9,727 nucleotides of DNA from Betaproteobacteria bacterium (lineage in GTDB: Bacteria; Pseudomonadota; Gammaproteobacteria; Burkholderiales; SG8-39). The translations under genes and the position numbers were made by a program. The notes under the pieces are model-generated. The model did no database searches, was not told the origin of the DNA, and saw only the letters and a list, made by a program, of their open reading frames with translations. Of this stretch, positions 1-7,416 are shown piece after piece (positions within the stretch are counted from its first letter, which is position 1; each line of letters begins with the position of its first letter). The stretch is taken from NCBI GenBank assembly GCA_029865405.1, contig JAOUGZ010000069.1:1-9727 (forward strand). The letters are read 5' to 3'.

Positions 1-50
1 GGGCCGAAGCGGCGCTCGGCGAGGAGGCGGAACTGGCCCGACCCGGTCAT
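1..50 (-). CDS. N-terminus of a probable MFS-type transporter (partial)
   Basis: Only the first 17 codons are in the window; the gene continues off the left edge. The reading MTGSGQFRLLAERRFGP resembles the opening of MFS transporters of the LplT-like kind, where a QF-LL-RRF-P stretch leads straight into the first membrane helix; that match is from memory and rests on few residues. The start is well supported: a GGAGG Shine-Dalgarno (59-63 on the complement) lies 8 nt upstream, inside the last codons of the ArsR-family gene, and only 3 nt separate that gene's stop from this ATG. The two are therefore almost certainly one operon, and the repressor probably controls this gene. That a gene starts here is fairly sure; the family is tentative. 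Confidence 0.55.
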   Translation of the reverse strand, partial: MTGSGQFRLLAERRFG

Positions 51-53
51 CGC

Positions 54-350
54 TCAGGCCTCCCCGCGCACGTAATCGAGCACGGTACGCAACGTGTCCT
101 CGAGCAGCGGCTTGTTGACGCGCAGGAATACTTCCTTGCCCGCCTTTTCCGCCTCCAGGATCCCGGCGGCGCGCAGGATCTTGAGGTGGTGCGACACCGC
201 GGGACGCGACAGCGTGGAGATCTGGGAGATCTGCCCGACTGTCAGGCGTTCGCCTTTCTCGAACGTCAGCAGCAGACGCTGGCGGTGCTCGTCGCCCAGT
301 GCGACGAAAACCTTGGCCATCGCGCGCCATTCGCGCGGCAGGGCGCGCAT
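54..350 (-). CDS. ArsR-family winged-helix transcriptional repressor
   Basis: A 98-aa protein, normal length for the family. It opens with a helix containing VFVALGDEHRQRLLLTF (about residues 14-30), the usual ArsR dimerisation and first DNA-binding segment. The recognition helix SRPAVSHHLKILRAAGI spans about 48-64, and a beta-wing EAEKAGKEVFLRVN about 67-79. The protein has no cysteine, so the thiol metal site of classical arsenite/cadmium sensors (ELCVCDL type) is absent and the ligand is unknown, possibly organic. I chose the ATG at 350 because AGGA sits 5 nt upstream; an in-frame ATG at 365 (103 aa) lacks a Shine-Dalgarno. It is first in a minus-strand operon with the transporter-like gene and divergent from an aldehyde dehydrogenase. 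A perfect inverted repeat over its own -10 box suggests autorepression. Confidence 0.9.
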   Translation of the reverse strand: MRALPREWRAMAKVFVALGDEHRQRLLLTFEKGERLTVGQISQISTLSRPAVSHHLKILRAAGILEAEKAGKEVFLRVNKPLLEDTLRTVLDYVRGEA

Positions 351-381
351 GTAGTTCCTGTGCATGCGATCTGCTTTTATG

Positions 382-411
382 ATGATATGTTTAACATCTT
401 AGACATATCAT
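382..411. promoter_or_regulatory. Candidate ArsR-type operator (9-bp perfect inverted repeat)
   Basis: ATGATATGT at 382-390 is perfectly repeated in inverse as ACATATCAT at 403-411, with a 12-nt spacer; the arms are 21 bp apart start to start, about two helical turns. A smaller palindrome, ATGTT-T-AACAT, lies inside at 387-397. The element is strikingly AT-rich in GC-rich surroundings. It straddles the -10 box proposed for the ArsR gene, where bound repressor would block RNA polymerase. The symmetry is seen directly; binding by the adjacent repressor is inferred. Confidence 0.65.
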
Positions 412-425
412 TTTCCCGCCGTCAA
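396..425 (-). promoter_or_regulatory. Probable sigma70 promoter of the ArsR-family gene
   Basis: On the complement, TTGACG (425-420, five of six consensus bases) is followed after 18 nt by TAAGAT (401-396, four of six). The predicted transcription start is near 389, giving a leader of about 38 nt to the ATG at 350. The -10 box lies between the two arms of the inverted repeat 382-411, a classic layout for an autorepressor. Confidence 0.5.
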
Positions 426-450
426 GGACTTCGCATGTCGCGGCGCCGCA

Positions 451-479
451 TTGCCGTGCTTCCCCCGGCCCGGTAAAGT
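451..479 (+). promoter_or_regulatory. Possible sigma70 promoter of the aldehyde dehydrogenase gene
   Basis: TTGCCG (451-456) and TAAAGT (474-479) are separated by exactly 17 nt, each matching four of six consensus bases. Transcription would begin around 486, leaving a leader of about 28 nt before the ATG at 514. The operator at 382-411 would then lie about 75-105 nt upstream of the start, so control of this promoter by the ArsR-family protein is possible but less direct than autorepression. Confidence 0.35.
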
Positions 480-513
480 AGCGTCCCCCTTTGATTTTCC
501 GGAAACTTTTTCC

Positions 514-1938
514 ATGCTGACTCGCGACAAGCTGTTCATCGGCGGCCAATGGGTCGCCCCTGCCGCCAAGGAAACCATCGAAGTGCACAGCGCCGGCACC
601 GGCGAGGTGATGGGCAAGGTGCCCGCCGGGGGCGAGCGCGACATGGATGCGGCGGCCGCCGCGGCGCACGCCGCGCTGCCCGCCTGGAGCGCGCTGCCGG
701 CCGAAAGACGCGCCGAGTTCCTGCAGAAGATCTCGGACGGGCTGAAAGCGCGCGCCGACGAGCTCGCGAAGACCATCGCCCAGGAAGTCGGCATGCCGAT
801 CAAGCTCGCGGGGCGCATCCAGGTCGGCCTGCCAGTCGCCAATTTCGCCAATTACGCGAAGATCGCGCGCGAGTTCAAGTTCGAAGAGCGCGTCGGCAAC
901 TCGGTGGTCGTGAAGGAGCCGGTGGGCGTGGTCGGCGCCATCACGCCCTGGAACTATCCGCTGCACCAGATCGCGCTCAAGGTGGCGCCGGCGCTCGCCG
1001 CCGGCTGCACCGTGGTGCTGAAGCCCTCCGAGGTCGCGCCGTTCAACGCGTTCATCCTCGCCGAGGTGATCGAGGCCGCGGGGCTGCCCAAGGGCGTGTT
1101 CAACCTCGTCACCGGCCTCGGGCCGGTGGTGGGCGAGGCGCTCGTCAAGCACTCACGCGTCGACATGATCTCCTTCACCGGCTCGACGCGCGCGGGCAAG
1201 CGCATCTCGGAAGTCGCTGCGCAGCAGGTCAAGCGCGTGGCCCTCGAGCTCGGCGGCAAGAGCGCCTCGGTGATCCTGGAGGACGCCGACCTCGCCGCGG
1301 CGGTGAAGGGCACGGTGAACGGCTGCTACCTCAACTCCGGGCAGACGTGCACGGCGCTCACGCGCATGCTGGTGCCGGCCTCGAAGTACGACGAGGCGGC
1401 GAAGCTCGCCGTGGAAGCGGCCAAGGGCTTCACCCTCGGCGACCCGCTGCAGGAGACGACGCGCCTCGGACCGCTCTCCTCGCAGGCGCAGCTCGAGCGC
1501 GTGAGGAGCTACATCAAGAAAGGCATCGATGAAGGGGCGGAGCTCCTCGCCGGCGGCGCGGACCAGCCCGACGGCGTGCCGGGCGGCTACTTCGTCAAGC
1601 CGACCATCTTCGGCAAGGTGAAGAACTCGATGACCATCGCCCAGGAGGAGATCTTCGGGCCGGTGCTCTCGATCATTTCCTACAAGGACGAGGACGAGGC
1701 GGTGAGAATCGCCAACGACTCGCCCTACGGGCTCGCCGGGGCGGTGTGGTCGAAGGACGACGCGCGCGCGCAGAACGTGGCGCGGCGCATCCGCGCCGGG
1801 CAGATCGACGTCAACGGCGGCGCCTTCAACATGAACGCCCCGTTCGGCGGCTTCAAGCAGTCCGGCCACGGCCGCGAGGCGGGCGTGTACGGGCTGGAGG
1901 AATTCCTGGAGCTGAAATCGCTCCAGCTCAAGGGCTAG
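514..1938 (+). CDS. NAD(P)-dependent aldehyde dehydrogenase
   Basis: A complete 474-aa aldehyde dehydrogenase, oxidising an aldehyde to its carboxylic acid in the cytosol. The Rossmann cofactor domain contains ITPWNYP (143-149, with Asn147 for the oxyanion hole), VLKPSE (Lys170, Glu173) and FTGST (221-225). The catalytic pair is the general base Glu245 in LELGGK and the nucleophile Cys279 in GQTCTA. EEIFGPV (378-384) supplies the conserved cofactor-ribose glutamate. The overall sequence resembles the CddD-like subgroup (long-chain oxo-acid or semialdehyde dehydrogenases) from memory, so the substrate is not fixed. The ATG at 514 is preferred: it begins the family's usual LFIGGQWV opening and has a weak GGAA 9 nt upstream, whereas an in-frame TTG at 451 coincides with a probable -35 box. 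The gene converges on the PucR-type gene with 36 bp between stops; no clear terminator hairpin is visible there. Confidence 0.95.
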   Translation: MLTRDKLFIGGQWVAPAAKETIEVHSAGTGEVMGKVPAGGERDMDAAAAAAHAALPAWSALPAERRAEFLQKISDGLKARADELAKTIAQEVGMPIKLAGRIQVGLPVANFANYAKIAREFKFEERVGNSVVVKEPVGVVGAITPWNYPLHQIALKVAPALAAGCTVVLKPSEVAPFNAFILAEVIEAAGLPKGVFNLVTGLGPVVGEALVKHSRVDMISFTGSTRAGKRISEVAAQQVKRVALELGGKSASVILEDADLAAAVKGTVNGCYLNSGQTCTALTRMLVPASKYDEAAKLAVEAAKGFTLGDPLQETTRLGPLSSQAQLERVRSYIKKGIDEGAELLAGGADQPDGVPGGYFVKPTIFGKVKNSMTIAQEEIFGPVLSIISYKDEDEAVRIANDSPYGLAGAVWSKDDARAQNVARRIRAGQIDVNGGAFNMNAPFGGFKQSGHGREAGVYGLEEFLELKSLQLKG

Positions 1939-1974
1939 CGCGCCACCCGCAGATCGCTCCCGCCAGGAAGACTT

Positions 1975-3249
1975 TCATACGCCCTGGCAATCCACCGCGA
2001 GCAGCAACTCGTTCAGATCATGGTAGCGCTGGCTGTTCAGCCCGGTCAGCTGGTTGATGCGCTGCATGCGCGCGTAGAGCGTGTTGGGATGGACGTGCAG
2101 AACGCGCGCCGCGCGGATCAGGTTCATATCGGCATCGGCGTAGGCGCGCAGCGTCTCGACGAGCGCTCCGCGCGCCTTGGCGTCGGCGGTGGCGAAGTCG
2201 GCGACCCACGGAGGCAGCGCGGCCCGCACGTAATCGCCGCCGCGCACGAGGAGCAGACGCCGCATGGGCAGCGCGCCGAACTTGACGACGCGCTCCCCCA
2301 CATGCGCGCAGCCGAGCGCGGCGATCGCCTCCTGCATCGCTTTGGGAACGAGCGCGACGGACCCGTGCTCGCGGCTGACGCCGATCAACACCGCGGGCCC
2401 GAGGATGAGGAGCATGCGCTCGACGCGATCGGCCAGGCTGGCTCGTGGCGCGGTCCATCCCGATTGGCGCTGCCAGTCCGCGTACACGGCGGTCACGACG
2501 TTGTTGCGCACGCCGATGAGCGCTTTGATTTTTTCCGAAGTCACCGCCGAGGACATGGCCTCGACGATACGCTGCACACGGGGAACGCTGTTCATTTCCA
2601 GCGGATCGGTCGACTGCGCGACGACGACGCAAAAAGCCTGGTTCGGCTCCAGGTAGCCGGCGCGCTTGAGCAGCTGCGCGTCGTGGCCGTCCACCCCGCC
2701 TTCCGGATTGAGCAGGGCGTTGAGCGTGTCGGCGCGCCGATCGCCTTCGGCTTGCGCCATCTGTCGCGTATGCGCCACGTATTCGGCCGTCAGCACCGCG
2801 CTGATGGCGTTGGTGTATTCGATGCCGAGATCCGAGACCGCCGAGACGGCCTGCTCGCGGCGCTCGGCGCCGAGCGTCGCGACCGCCGCGCGCATCCAGC
2901 GCGAGAGTACCTGGTGGCCGCAGCGGTAGGCGTGCAGCATCGCTTCCAGGGGAAAGCGCTGCTCGGACCGGAGCCGAGCGTGCGCGCGGACGAACTCGAA
3001 GCCTGCGACTTCGCCGCCCGCGAAAAGGCGCTGGACTTCCTTGAGGTGCTCGCCGGCGTGGCGATCGCGCTCGGCGCGCACGCCGGGTTCCGCGCCGGCG
3101 GCAAGGGTGGGCACCTCGGCGATCACGGCCTTGCGCAGGGCTCGGCCGGCGCGGGGCATTGCGCGCTTGAGCGCCGGGGCGATCCCGGGAATGGCGCCGA
3201 GGCGCCTGAGCCGCGCAAGTGACTGTCGCAGCGCCGCGTGTTCCGGCAT
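1975..3249 (-). CDS. PucR/CdaR-type transcriptional regulator
   Basis: A 424-aa regulator. The C-terminus (about 363-418) is the PucR-type helix-turn-helix: LVETLRAYADADMNLIRAAR, then LHVHPNTLYARMQRINQLTG, then a final helix NELLLAV. The middle (about 200-345) fits the degenerate GGDEF-like domain of CdaR proteins. The N-terminal helical half (about 60-165, with RFPLEAMLHAYRCGHQVL) resembles the RsbRD-type N-terminal domain often joined to PucR outputs. There is no signal peptide or membrane helix, so it is cytosolic. Such proteins usually activate catabolic genes in response to a small molecule; here the ligand is unknown. It is divergent from the YciI-like/GST operon, the most likely target besides itself. 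The ATG at 3249 has a strong GGAGG 7 nt upstream, lying in one arm of a palindrome. Confidence 0.88.
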   Translation of the reverse strand: MPEHAALRQSLARLRRLGAIPGIAPALKRAMPRAGRALRKAVIAEVPTLAAGAEPGVRAERDRHAGEHLKEVQRLFAGGEVAGFEFVRAHARLRSEQRFPLEAMLHAYRCGHQVLSRWMRAAVATLGAERREQAVSAVSDLGIEYTNAISAVLTAEYVAHTRQMAQAEGDRRADTLNALLNPEGGVDGHDAQLLKRAGYLEPNQAFCVVVAQSTDPLEMNSVPRVQRIVEAMSSAVTSEKIKALIGVRNNVVTAVYADWQRQSGWTAPRASLADRVERMLLILGPAVLIGVSREHGSVALVPKAMQEAIAALGCAHVGERVVKFGALPMRRLLLVRGGDYVRAALPPWVADFATADAKARGALVETLRAYADADMNLIRAARVLHVHPNTLYARMQRINQLTGLNSQRYHDLNELLLAVDCQGV

Positions 3250-3256
3250 GGCAAAG

Positions 3257-3270
3257 CCTCCAATTGGAGG
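3257..3270. promoter_or_regulatory. 14-bp palindrome containing the PucR-type gene's Shine-Dalgarno
   Basis: CCTCCAATTGGAGG is a perfect palindrome. On the complement its second arm, GGAGG, is the Shine-Dalgarno of the regulator gene (7 nt before its ATG), and the first arm, CCTCC, is exactly complementary to it. In mRNA this could fold as a 5-bp GC-rich stem with an AATT tetraloop, hiding the ribosome site. In DNA it could instead be an operator half-site pair for a dimeric regulator. The symmetry and position are seen; function is inferred. Confidence 0.5.
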
Positions 3271-3287
3271 GTTTCCACAGTTACCGG

Positions 3288-3334
3288 GCGCAGTTTAGCA
3301 GTGCTTTGCCCGTTGGTGGCCCTGAGAACTGCGC
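3288..3334. repeat. 8-bp inverted repeat in the divergent regulator/YciI control region
   Basis: GCGCAGTT (3288-3295) is perfectly inverted as AACTGCGC (3327-3334) with 31 nt between, the arms 39 bp apart start to start. It lies mid-way between the divergent starts of the PucR-type gene and the YciI-like gene, where a looping or dimer-of-dimers regulator would bind. An 8-bp match in GC-rich DNA may be chance. I found no convincing -35/-10 pair in this 145-bp gap; TTGGTG-17-TAGCCT (3313-3341) is only a weak candidate for the plus strand. Confidence 0.3.
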
Positions 3335-3350
3335 GTAGCCTACAGTCACG

Positions 3351-3369
3351 CGCGGGAATCGTCCCCGCG
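3351..3369 (+). promoter_or_regulatory. Small GC hairpin in the leader of the YciI-like/GST operon
   Basis: CGCGGG (3351-3356) pairs with CCCGCG (3364-3369) around a 7-nt loop, 25 nt before the start codon and upstream of the AAGGAG ribosome site (3383-3388). It leaves the Shine-Dalgarno free, so if transcribed it is more likely a 5'-end stabiliser than a translational switch. It has no T-run and is not a terminator. Confidence 0.25.
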
Positions 3370-3394
3370 GCAATCGCGACTCAAGGAGACCAGC

Positions 3395-3709
3395 ATGGCG
3401 AAATACCTGTTCATCTATCACGGCGGCAAGCCTCCATCGACTCCCGCGGAAACCAAGAAAGTGATGGACGCCTGGGGAGCGTGGTTCAAGTCCATGGGCA
3501 CCGCGGTCATCGATGGGGGCAACCCCGTGGGCAAGTCGACGACGGTGAAGCCCGACGGGTCGATCGCCAACGATGGCGGCTCGAACCCGGCGAGCGGTTA
3601 CAGCCTGATCGAGGCCAAGGATCGCGACGACGCCCACAAGAAGGCGAAAGGGTGTCCGCTCCTCGCGGCCGGCGGCTCGGTCGAAGTGGCGCCGACGATG
3701 GACATGTAA
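3395..3709 (+). CDS. YciI-like (YCII-related) protein
   Basis: A 104-aa soluble protein of the YCII-related family, small ferredoxin-like alpha/beta folds. Visible family marks are the opening strand MAKYLFIYHGG with His9, the loop VIDGGNPVG (38-46), the SGYSLIEA strand (68-74) followed by a helix of AHKKAKGCP type (80-88), and the ending SVEVAPTMDM. The function of this group is mostly unknown; some relatives act as hydrolases or dehalogenase-like enzymes, so no reaction is assigned. Start choice is secure: AAGGAG lies 6 nt before the ATG. It is first in an operon with a glutathione S-transferase 13 nt downstream, suggesting a shared role in handling a reactive or toxic compound. Confidence 0.88.
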   Translation: MAKYLFIYHGGKPPSTPAETKKVMDAWGAWFKSMGTAVIDGGNPVGKSTTVKPDGSIANDGGSNPASGYSLIEAKDRDDAHKKAKGCPLLAAGGSVEVAPTMDM

Positions 3710-3722
3710 GGGGAAGCGAACG

Positions 3723-4334
3723 ATGAAGCTCCATTCGAACCCGTTGTCGCCAAACTGCCGCAAGGTTCACGCCCTGGTCAAGCACCTCGGTCTCAAGGTC
3801 GAAACCGAAACCGTCGATCTGCGCGCCGGGGCGCAGAAGCAGCCGGCGTACCTCGCCATCAACCCAAACGGCAAGGTTCCCGCGCTCGTCGACGGCGCAA
3901 AGACGCTGTGGGAGTCGAACGCGATCATGGCGTACCTCGCGAGCAAGCAGGACACGAGCGTCTGGCCGAAGAGCGACGAGCGCTACGAGATCATGAAATG
4001 GATGAGCTGGGAGAGCTGCCATTTCGCCCCTGCCGTCGCGAAGATCATCGGCCAAGTCATCTTCGCGCCGATGCGCGGAGCCGAGCCCGAGCGGAAGATC
4101 ATCCAGGAGGGACTCGAGGACTTTCGCAAGTACGCCGCGGTCGCGAACGGACAGCTCGAGAAGACCAGGTACCTCGCGGGCGACAAGCCCACGATCGCCG
4201 ATTTCGCGGTCTCGGTATGGCTGGGCTACGAGAAGATTTGCGGGCTGCCGGTGTCCGACTACCCGCAGCTCGCGCGCTGGTGGAAGGCGATGCAGGAGAT
4301 TCCGGGCGGCGCCGAGCTCGCCGCGCCGAAGTAA
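3723..4334 (+). CDS. Glutathione S-transferase family protein
   Basis: A 203-aa cytosolic glutathione S-transferase of normal length. The N-terminal thioredoxin fold (1-78) carries LSPNCRKV (8-15), where Ser9 or Cys12 would be the catalytic thiolate-stabilising or mixed-disulfide residue. NGKVPALVDG (49-58) provides the conserved cis-proline Pro53, and Glu64-Ser65 in LWESNAIMAYLA binds the glutathione gamma-glutamyl group. The helical C-terminal domain (about 85-203) includes the folding motif DKPTIADF with Asp160. A GGGGA ribosome site at 3710-3714 precedes the ATG by 8 nt, right after the stop of the YciI-like gene, so the two are co-transcribed. The substrate is unknown; conjugation, glutathione-dependent reduction or isomerisation are all possible. 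It converges on the PQQ dehydrogenase gene with 28 bp between stops and no visible terminator. Confidence 0.93.
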   Translation: MKLHSNPLSPNCRKVHALVKHLGLKVETETVDLRAGAQKQPAYLAINPNGKVPALVDGAKTLWESNAIMAYLASKQDTSVWPKSDERYEIMKWMSWESCHFAPAVAKIIGQVIFAPMRGAEPERKIIQEGLEDFRKYAAVANGQLEKTRYLAGDKPTIADFAVSVWLGYEKICGLPVSDYPQLARWWKAMQEIPGGAELAAPK

Positions 4335-4362
4335 CTCGGGAGGCGCAGCGCGGGGTGCTCGC

Positions 4363-6387
<2,025 letters not shown>

Positions 6388-6515
6388 TGTTTCAGCCTAT
6401 CGGTACAGCCGAGAAGGGACCCGTGGGACCTCGTCGGCGCCTCAGCGCACGAGCGCGTGGTGCCCGTCAGCTCCGGCATTGCCCCGGCTTGAGGGAAGCG
6501 CCAACACGTTTTGTG
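6388..6515. other. Intergenic spacer upstream of the PQQ dehydrogenase
   Basis: This 128-bp gap lies between the 4-TM protein's stop and the dehydrogenase's start, both on the minus strand. It should contain the dehydrogenase promoter if the genes are not co-transcribed. I see no convincing -35/-10 pair and no stem-loop followed by a T-run. A short direct repeat, GGGACC twice 9 nt apart, sits at 6416-6430. Confidence 0.4.
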
Positions 6516-6887
6516 CTACTGCCACGCGCCCCAGGCGACCAGCGCCGCCCCCAGGCCGAGGACGAACGGGCACAGGCGAAACGGCAGGAACGCGATGCGA
6601 AAGCCGGTGAACAACGACACCATCGCGAGCGACACAAGCGAGGCCACGGCCACGGCGTAAACGGCCGAGGAGACCCCGGAGTGCCGGTCGACCGCAGTGG
6701 CCGCCGTGATGAACGCGGCGACGGCGATGAACGCCACGCCCTCGACGATCCACTCCATGGTGATGATGCGCCGGTTGTCGGTGGTCAGCTCGCCGAATCC
6801 CGCGACCACGCCGCGCGTGGCCGATAGGTGCGCAACGCCCCAGCCCGCGACGAGCGCCGACGCGAAGTAAAGCAGCGCCTCATTCAC
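6516..6887 (-). CDS. Conserved-looking 4-TM membrane protein of unknown function
   Basis: A 123-aa hydrophobic protein with four predicted helices at about 4-22, 47-66, 75-94 and 99-121. Between helices 1 and 2 is a polar loop, GFGELTTDNRRIITMEWIVEG (30-50), the most family-like segment; a second marked stretch is FTGFRIAFLPFRLCPF (93-108), with Cys106. I half recognise this pattern from uncharacterised membrane proteins but cannot name a family. The GTG at 6887 is preferred because its first four bases, GTGA, contain the stop of the 32-codon ORF just upstream, implying translational coupling; no Shine-Dalgarno is evident. An in-frame TTG at 6920 would add 11 residues rich in Arg, Ser and Gly. 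It is last in a three-ORF cassette; the PQQ dehydrogenase follows 128 bp later. Confidence 0.82.
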   Translation of the reverse strand: MNEALLYFASALVAGWGVAHLSATRGVVAGFGELTTDNRRIITMEWIVEGVAFIAVAAFITAATAVDRHSGVSSAVYAVAVASLVSLAMVSLFTGFRIAFLPFRLCPFVLGLGAALVAWGAWQ

Positions 6888-6982
6888 GGCGGCGTCGCGC
6901 CCGCTTCGCGCGCTCCCCAACCGAAGGAGTAGAGCATGCGGCGGAGCTCCGCCTTGTTTTCGGCAGAGCGATGCCGCCTCAT
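6884..6982 (-). CDS. 32-codon small ORF linking two membrane-protein genes
   Basis: The product would be a basic, soluble 32-aa peptide beginning MRRHRSAENKAELRRMLYSF and ending GATPP, probably with one amphipathic helix around residues 6-19 and an aromatic YSFGWG patch at 18-23. It matches no family I know. Its ATG overlaps the upstream 89-aa gene's stop as ATGA (6979-6982), and its own stop overlaps the downstream GTG start as GTGA (6884-6887). Having both overlaps is strong positional evidence that it is translated, as a small protein, a coupling device, or both. No Shine-Dalgarno precedes it, so re-initiation by terminating ribosomes would be needed. A chance ORF is still possible. Confidence 0.5.
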   Translation of the reverse strand: MRRHRSAENKAELRRMLYSFGWGAREAGATPP

Positions 6983-7248
6983 GCGCCGGGCCGCGCCGTG
7001 TCGTCGAAGCGCCGGCCGATCCGGCGAATGAATCCCGCCACCATCCACAGCATGAGGCCGAGCAGGACGAATGCGGCGGCGATGACCCAGGCGAGGATGC
7101 GCGGCTCGATCACGATCAGGATGCCAAGCCCCACGAAGACCAGCCCGGGAATCCAGAGGCCCAGTCCCGCGCGCGGCCCCTGCATCATGCCCCTGCAGGT
7201 CTCGGCCATCGGACACATCGACATCGGGGTGCGTGAGGGTTCGCTCAT
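6979..7248 (-). CDS. Small 2-TM membrane protein with a Met/Cys-rich N-terminus
   Basis: An 89-aa protein. Residues 9-22 read MSMCPMAETCRGMM: two cysteines six apart (Cys12, Cys18) surrounded by Met9, Met11, Met14, Met21 and Met22. Two membrane helices follow, about 29-47 and 51-73, joined by the short turn EPR, and a basic tail (RRIGRRF, 75-81) suggests the C-terminus is cytosolic and hence also the N-terminus. I do not recognise a named family; Met/Cys clusters of this kind can bind soft metals such as copper, but that is inference. The ATG at 7248 has a moderate GGAAG 5 nt upstream. It is the first gene of the cassette, and its stop overlaps the next start as ATGA. Confidence 0.8.
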   Translation of the reverse strand: MSEPSRTPMSMCPMAETCRGMMQGPRAGLGLWIPGLVFVGLGILIVIEPRILAWVIAAAFVLLGLMLWMVAGFIRRIGRRFDDTARPGA

Positions 7249-7309
7249 GTTCGCTTCCGTCGCTCGAACTCGCGCGGCGCCTCAAGCTTCGGCCACGCGC
7301 ACCTTCACG

Positions 7310-7339
7310 CTTAACACTTCGCCGGTTCGGGGTGTTGAG
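7310..7339. repeat. Imperfect inverted repeat upstream of the 2-TM gene
   Basis: CTTAACAC (7310-7317) pairs with GTGTTGAG (7332-7339) with one G-T wobble and a 14-nt loop. It lies in the 168-bp gap between the acyl-CoA synthetase stop and the small membrane gene, about 60-90 bp before the latter's start. Neither strand has a following T-run, so it is not a typical terminator; an operator is possible. I found no convincing promoter boxes in this gap. A GC-only palindrome at 7377-7386 is probably chance. Confidence 0.25.
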
Positions 7340-7416
7340 GGATCTCAAAGGACGGTCAGATTTCGATCCTCTTGTGGCCCGCGGGCAGGTTCGACAGGTT
7401 CCGCGCGGCCAAAGGG

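Noticed and set aside
451..513. N-terminal extension of the aldehyde dehydrogenase from a TTG at 451
   Set aside because: The extra 21 residues do not match the family opening, and the TTG coincides with a candidate -35 box. The ATG at 514 gives the normal N-terminus.
1939..1974. Terminator between the convergent aldehyde dehydrogenase and PucR-type genes
   Set aside because: No stem-loop with a T-run can be found on either strand; the same holds for the 28-bp convergent gap at 4335-4362.
2020..3222. 400-codon plus-strand ORF antisense to the PucR-type regulator
   Set aside because: No domain, Arg/His-rich, no supporting ribosome site; a codon-bias shadow.
6940..6960. Terminator-like hairpin GGCGGAGCTCCGCC followed by TTGTTTT on the plus strand
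   Set aside because: The stem is only 5 bp around AGCT, the T-run is interrupted, and no plus-strand transcript is expected here; on the minus strand it lies inside the 32-codon ORF and has no T-run after it.
6936..7031. 31-codon plus-strand ORF with a perfect AAGGAG six nt before its ATG, starting MRRSSALFSAERCRLMRRAA
   Set aside because: It is antisense to the small-gene cassette, is Arg-rich without plausible structure, and no plus-strand promoter or neighbouring plus-strand gene supports it. The AAGGAG is the complement of coding sequence.
6884..7348. Full 154-codon minus-strand reading frame ending with the 32-codon ORF
   Set aside because: Its upstream 122 codons overlap the 89-aa gene out of frame and give an Arg/His-rich product; only the final 32 codons, defined by the ATGA/GTGA overlaps, have support.
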